64,000 nucleotides of DNA, from the NCBI RefSeq assembly GCF_003024385.1, contig NZ_PVZN01000002.1, positions 62,001 through 126,000 of the forward strand, in the 5' to 3' direction. The position numbers were made by a program, and so were the translations under genes. Shown here piece by piece: positions 61,377 through 64,000 of this stretch (positions are counted from its first letter, which is position 1; each line of letters starts with the position of its first letter). This stretch comes from Pseudomonas sp. BBP2017. Lineage in GTDB: Bacteria > Pseudomonadota > Gammaproteobacteria > Pseudomonadales > Pseudomonadaceae. Below the pieces are notes generated by a model. The model did not search any database, was not told the origin of the DNA, and saw only the letters and a program-made list of their open reading frames with translations.

Positions 61377-62661
61377 CCAGGCGGTTCTTCGCCTCGATCC
61401 ATTGCGCCATGTACTGGGTACTCTTGTGCTGGTGGTGACGCAGCATAGCCCCGGTGAAGTTGAACAGTCGATGCTGGTCCAGGTCGCTCAGCGCGTACTC
61501 GATGCGTTCGACCAGAGCGGTGCTGTGCTGGCGCCGGTCATAACGCGCCGCAAGTAGCTGCAATCCCTGTTGTTGCGCTTGCTGCCAGCGTGCCGGGTCG
61601 TTGTACAGCTGCACTGCAGCCTCGGCCAGCGCTTCGGCGGTACTGGCCACAGCGCCTGGCCAGGGCAGGGCGCCGTGCATGGCTTCGGCGCCGATTGGCG
61701 TGGTCACGCTTGGGGTGCCGCAGAGCATGGCGTCGGTCAGTTTGCCCTTGATCCCGGCGCCGAAACGCAGCGGTGCCAGGCAAATACGCGCATTGCTCAT
61801 CACCTCCAGGGCGTCCTCGGCCCAATTCATGATATGAAAGCCTTCGCCAGGCTTGTGCAGCGCCGTGGCTTTCGGTGGCGTGTAGGCGCCGTAGATGTGC
61901 AACTGGGCCTGAGGCAGGCGGCGGCGGATGATGGGCCACAGGGTGTTCTTCATCCACAGCACGGCATCCCAGTTGGGGGCGTGGCGGAAGTTGCCGATGC
62001 TCAGGAAGTGGGCACGCTCGTCGTAAGGCTTGAACGCTGCGCTGGGCACATCGACCATCAGCGGGCACCAGTGCAGCAGGTGCTCGGGCACGCCGAAACC
62101 GTTGAGCAACAGGTCGATCTCGACGTCCGAGATCATCAGGCTCAGGTCGCTACGGTAGATGGCCGCCAGTTCGCGCAGGGTCAGGTCGGCCGTGGCCATT
62201 TGCCGATACAGCTCGGGGCCGGGGGTGGCGAACAGCGCCCGAAAGTCGTTGGGGTCCAGCCCTTCGATCAGGCGGCGGCGCAGCAGTTGCTGGCGGGCGT
62301 CACGCAGGCTTTGCAGGTCCGAGGTTTCCAGCACGCGCAAGGCGTCGGGGCAGTGTTTTTCCACACGCCAGCCGAATTGCTCTTCCATCATGAAGCGGTC
62401 GAACAGCACCACATCGGGGGCCAGTTCACTGACGAACTGGTCGAAACTGCTGTCATTGAGGGTGATGGCCTGTTCGGCGATACCCAGTTCGGCAAGGTCC
62501 GCCTTGTGCTCGCCGATGGTCGCCGGGCTGCTGAAGGTTACGCGCCAGCCTCGCTGCACGAAGCTTTCGAGGATCTGCATCATGTGCCCGCCGGCGGCCG
62601 AGGAGCGCGGTTCGGGCCAGACGTAACCGATGACCAGGACGTTGAGGGCGGGCTTGAGCAT
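61342..62661 (-). CDS. Glycosyltransferase, family 4/GT-B type
   Basis: 439 residues. N-terminal Rossmann-like domain LNVLVIGYVWPEPRSSAAGG with SSAAGGHMMQ, and a C-terminal domain with LSIGNFRHAPNWDAVLWMKN, LHIYGAYTPPKA, GAGIKGKLTDAMLCGTPSVT and the acidic/serine region typical of GT4-like enzymes. Probably transfers a sugar in LPS or exopolysaccharide synthesis. Acceptor and donor unknown. No other glycan gene nearby; the end overlaps cobF. Confidence 0.85.
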   Translation of the reverse strand: MLKPALNVLVIGYVWPEPRSSAAGGHMMQILESFVQRGWRVTFSSPATIGEHKADLAELGIAEQAITLNDSSFDQFVSELAPDVVLFDRFMMEEQFGWRVEKHCPDALRVLETSDLQSLRDARQQLLRRRLIEGLDPNDFRALFATPGPELYRQMATADLTLRELAAIYRSDLSLMISDVEIDLLLNGFGVPEHLLHWCPLMVDVPSAAFKPYDERAHFLSIGNFRHAPNWDAVLWMKNTLWPIIRRRLPQAQLHIYGAYTPPKATALHKPGEGFHIMNWAEDALEVMSNARICLAPLRFGAGIKGKLTDAMLCGTPSVTTPIGAEAMHGALPWPGAVASTAEALAEAAVQLYNDPARWQQAQQQGLQLLAARYDRRQHSTALVERIEYALSDLDQHRLFNFTGAMLRHHQHKSTQYMAQWIEAKNRLATAADAADKCP

Positions 62662-62703
62662 GAGGGGAAAAGGCCTTGGAAAAAGTGCCTATTCTACAAT
62701 GGA

Positions 62704-62842
62704 TTACGCAGATAGGATGCTTTGCACCTTGTCGCGTAACTGATCGATGCTGAACGGTTTGCCGATCAGGTGCGTGCCCTTTGGCACTTCGACGTGTTCT
62801 GCACAATAGCGATCTGCACAGCCGTAGGGAACGATTGGCCAA
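62704..62842 (-). pseudogene. 3' remnant of a response-regulator receiver domain
   Basis: The minus-strand frame ending at 62704 reads VPKGTHLIGKPFSIDQLRDK followed by VQSILSA and a stop, which is the C-terminal end of a receiver domain (the K of GKPFS is the conserved lysine region). A stop at about 62843 closes the frame upstream, and no phospho-aspartate part exists. It lies beside a sensor kinase gene on the opposite strand, so it is likely the tail of a lost hybrid kinase or regulator. No gene is seen in the rest of 62662-62995. Confidence 0.7.
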
Positions 62843-62995
62843 GGTTGGCCTCAAATGCTGGCTAAGTGCCCTGCCAGAAGCGCTAAAGCTGTTTAGACTC
62901 ATGGCAAGAAGGTCTCAGGGATCGCCTTCGTAGCGGAAAATAGAACAATTACTCGAAAAGCCGCCCCGCTTCTTTTGATTGATTCACTTGCTCGG

Positions 62996-64000
62996 ATGTT
63001 TGTGATGATTCAACCAGCCTCGATAGACCAGCAAAGCTTTCGCAAGCTGCTGAGCCGCAACATTGGCCTGCCTCTGGGGGTTGGCCTGCTCAGCGCTGTA
63101 GTGTTCGTAGCAATGATCAATTACCTGTTGTCGGCCATTCAGTGGGTGGAACATACCGACCGGGTGATCAACAACGCCAACGAGGCGGTCAAACTGTCGA
63201 TCGATATGGAAACCGGCATGCGCGGCTTCCTGATCACCGGCGACGAGCGCTTTCTCGAACCTTACGAGGTGGCCAAGCCACAAGTGCTGTCCGGCCTGAT
63301 GAGCCTGCAGACGATGGTGACTGACAATCCGCAGCAGGTCGACCGGCTGGAGCGCTTGATGGCGTTGCAGCAAGAGTGGAATGCCTTTGCCAGTCAGATA
63401 ATCAGTCTGCGCCGTCAGGGCAGTGACTACCAGGAACCGATTCGGGCCGGTCGCGGCAAGCGCATCACCGACGAGATTCGCAAGGAATTCGATACATTCA
63501 TCGGTATGGAGCAACAGCTGCGAGTCGCCCGCAACGAACAGGTCAGCACCCTGACGCTGGTGGCGATTTCCGTATATCTGATATTCATCATCCTGCTCAG
63601 CGCTTTGTTGGCGTTCCTCGGGCGGCGCGATCTGCTGGCGTTGTCCTCCAGCTACACCGGTAATCTGCAAGCCCAGCAACGCTCGACCCAGCGCCTGGAG
63701 CAGCAAGCCTGGTTACGCAGCGGGCAGACGCAACTGGCCGAACAGGTGCTCGGGCAACTGACGCTGCCGATGCTGGGCAACAATATCCTGCGCTTTTTCG
63801 CCACCTACCTGGGCAGTGTGGTGGCGGCGCTTTACGTACGAGATGAACAAGGTGGCCTGCGGCGGGTGGCAAGCTACGGCTTCTCTGCTGAACAAGAAGC
63901 CCGCGAACAGCTGATCGGTCATCAGCAAGGCCTGCTTGCCCAGGCGGTGAGCCAGGGGCGTCTGTTGCGCCTTGATGACGTGCCAGAGGACTACTTCAAG
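62996..64000 (+). CDS. CHASE3/GAF sensor histidine kinase, N-terminal part (cut by window end)
   Basis: Open from the ATG at 62996 (or 63005) to the window end. Residues about 20-45 form a membrane span (GLPLGVGLLSAVVFVAMINY), then a CHASE3-like periplasmic region containing IDMETGMRGFLITGDERFLE, a second span near SVYLIFIILLSALLAFLG, a coiled coil, and a GAF-type region (LTLPMLGNNILRFFATYLGS and VVAALYVRDEQGGLRRVASY). This layout is typical of large hybrid histidine kinases; the kinase part lies outside the window. Its signal is unknown. Confidence 0.85.
   Translation, partial: MFVMIQPASIDQQSFRKLLSRNIGLPLGVGLLSAVVFVAMINYLLSAIQWVEHTDRVINNANEAVKLSIDMETGMRGFLITGDERFLEPYEVAKPQVLSGLMSLQTMVTDNPQQVDRLERLMALQQEWNAFASQIISLRRQGSDYQEPIRAGRGKRITDEIRKEFDTFIGMEQQLRVARNEQVSTLTLVAISVYLIFIILLSALLAFLGRRDLLALSSSYTGNLQAQQRSTQRLEQQAWLRSGQTQLAEQVLGQLTLPMLGNNILRFFATYLGSVVAALYVRDEQGGLRRVASYGFSAEQEAREQLIGHQQGLLAQAVSQGRLLRLDDVPEDYFK

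Noticed and set aside
61570-62715. 381-codon plus-strand frame over the glycosyltransferase
   Set aside because: Antisense to a gene with clear GT-B motifs; low-complexity translation rich in Gln, Val and Gly.

Overview
The window reads as chromosomal DNA of a fluorescent-type Pseudomonas (P. putida/P. fluorescens lineage). Evidence: the gacA-uvrC-pgsA-tRNA-Gly block with gacA starting at TTG, an MvaT/MvaU-type H-NS-like protein, the nadE-pncB-pncA // nadD2-nrtR arrangement known from P. aeruginosa PA4916-PA4920, OprD-family porins, GC-rich codon use, and two Pseudomonas-type REP palindromes (3824-3874 and 27348-27402). No insertion sequence, prophage, CRISPR array or rRNA was seen.

Layout. 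0-3.1 kb: FAD monooxygenase and TetR regulator in one operon, next to a truncated oxidoreductase-like gene end. 3.1-5.9 kb: YebC-family protein and propionyl-CoA synthetase prpE. 5.9-10.7 kb: NAD salvage regulon (nadE, pncB, pncA leftward; nadD2, nrtR and a Nudix hydrolase rightward), with two related candidate NrtR operators in the divergent promoter region. 10.7-11.8 kb: a ZapE/AFG1-like ATPase. 12.0-18.4 kb: a Csu-like archaic chaperone-usher pilus operon with four small subunits, chaperone, usher and tip adhesin. 18.6-20.9 kb: galU and gor. 21.1-25.0 kb: a second, classical chaperone-usher operon (subunit, chaperone, usher) with no adhesin gene. 25.1-27.3 kb: ahpC and ahpF. 27.4-34.4 kb: AraC regulator with AzlCD exporter, a lipoprotein-sized repeat protein, LysE exporter with a divergent LysR regulator, and DNA polymerase II (polB).

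34.5-38.4 kb holds an OprD porin and a partial branched-chain-type ABC transporter (livF, livG, 5'-truncated livM). It ends at a sharp junction near 38250 with the 3' end of an unrelated gene on the other strand. 38.5-43.4 kb: DUF1772 and DUF4174 proteins, a PotF-like binding protein, a nitrilase-family amidase, AroQ and a LysR regulator. 43.5-49.8 kb: cysI with a DUF934 partner, two DUF4398-type lipoproteins (one with an OmpA domain), a PitA-type phosphate transporter, DUF488 and GNAT proteins. 49.8-50.4 kb: a frameshifted beta-helix pseudogene. 50.6-53.8 kb: gacA, uvrC, pgsA and tRNA-Gly(GCC). 53.9-57.1 kb: an FtrABCD-type ferrous iron uptake operon under a clear Fur box. 57.2-64 kb: small conserved proteins, gloA, an MvaU-type nucleoid protein, a second OprD porin, cobF, a glycosyltransferase, a response-regulator gene tail, and the start of a CHASE3/GAF sensor kinase cut by the window end.

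The window mixes core genes with accessory loci for surface attachment, iron and NAD homeostasis, and it carries four decayed gene ends that mark past rearrangements. I did not find a clearly new defence or mobile system. The best leads are the NrtR operator pair with its extra Nudix gene, the liv junction, the beta-helix pseudogene beside gacA, and the paired pilus loci around galU-gor.
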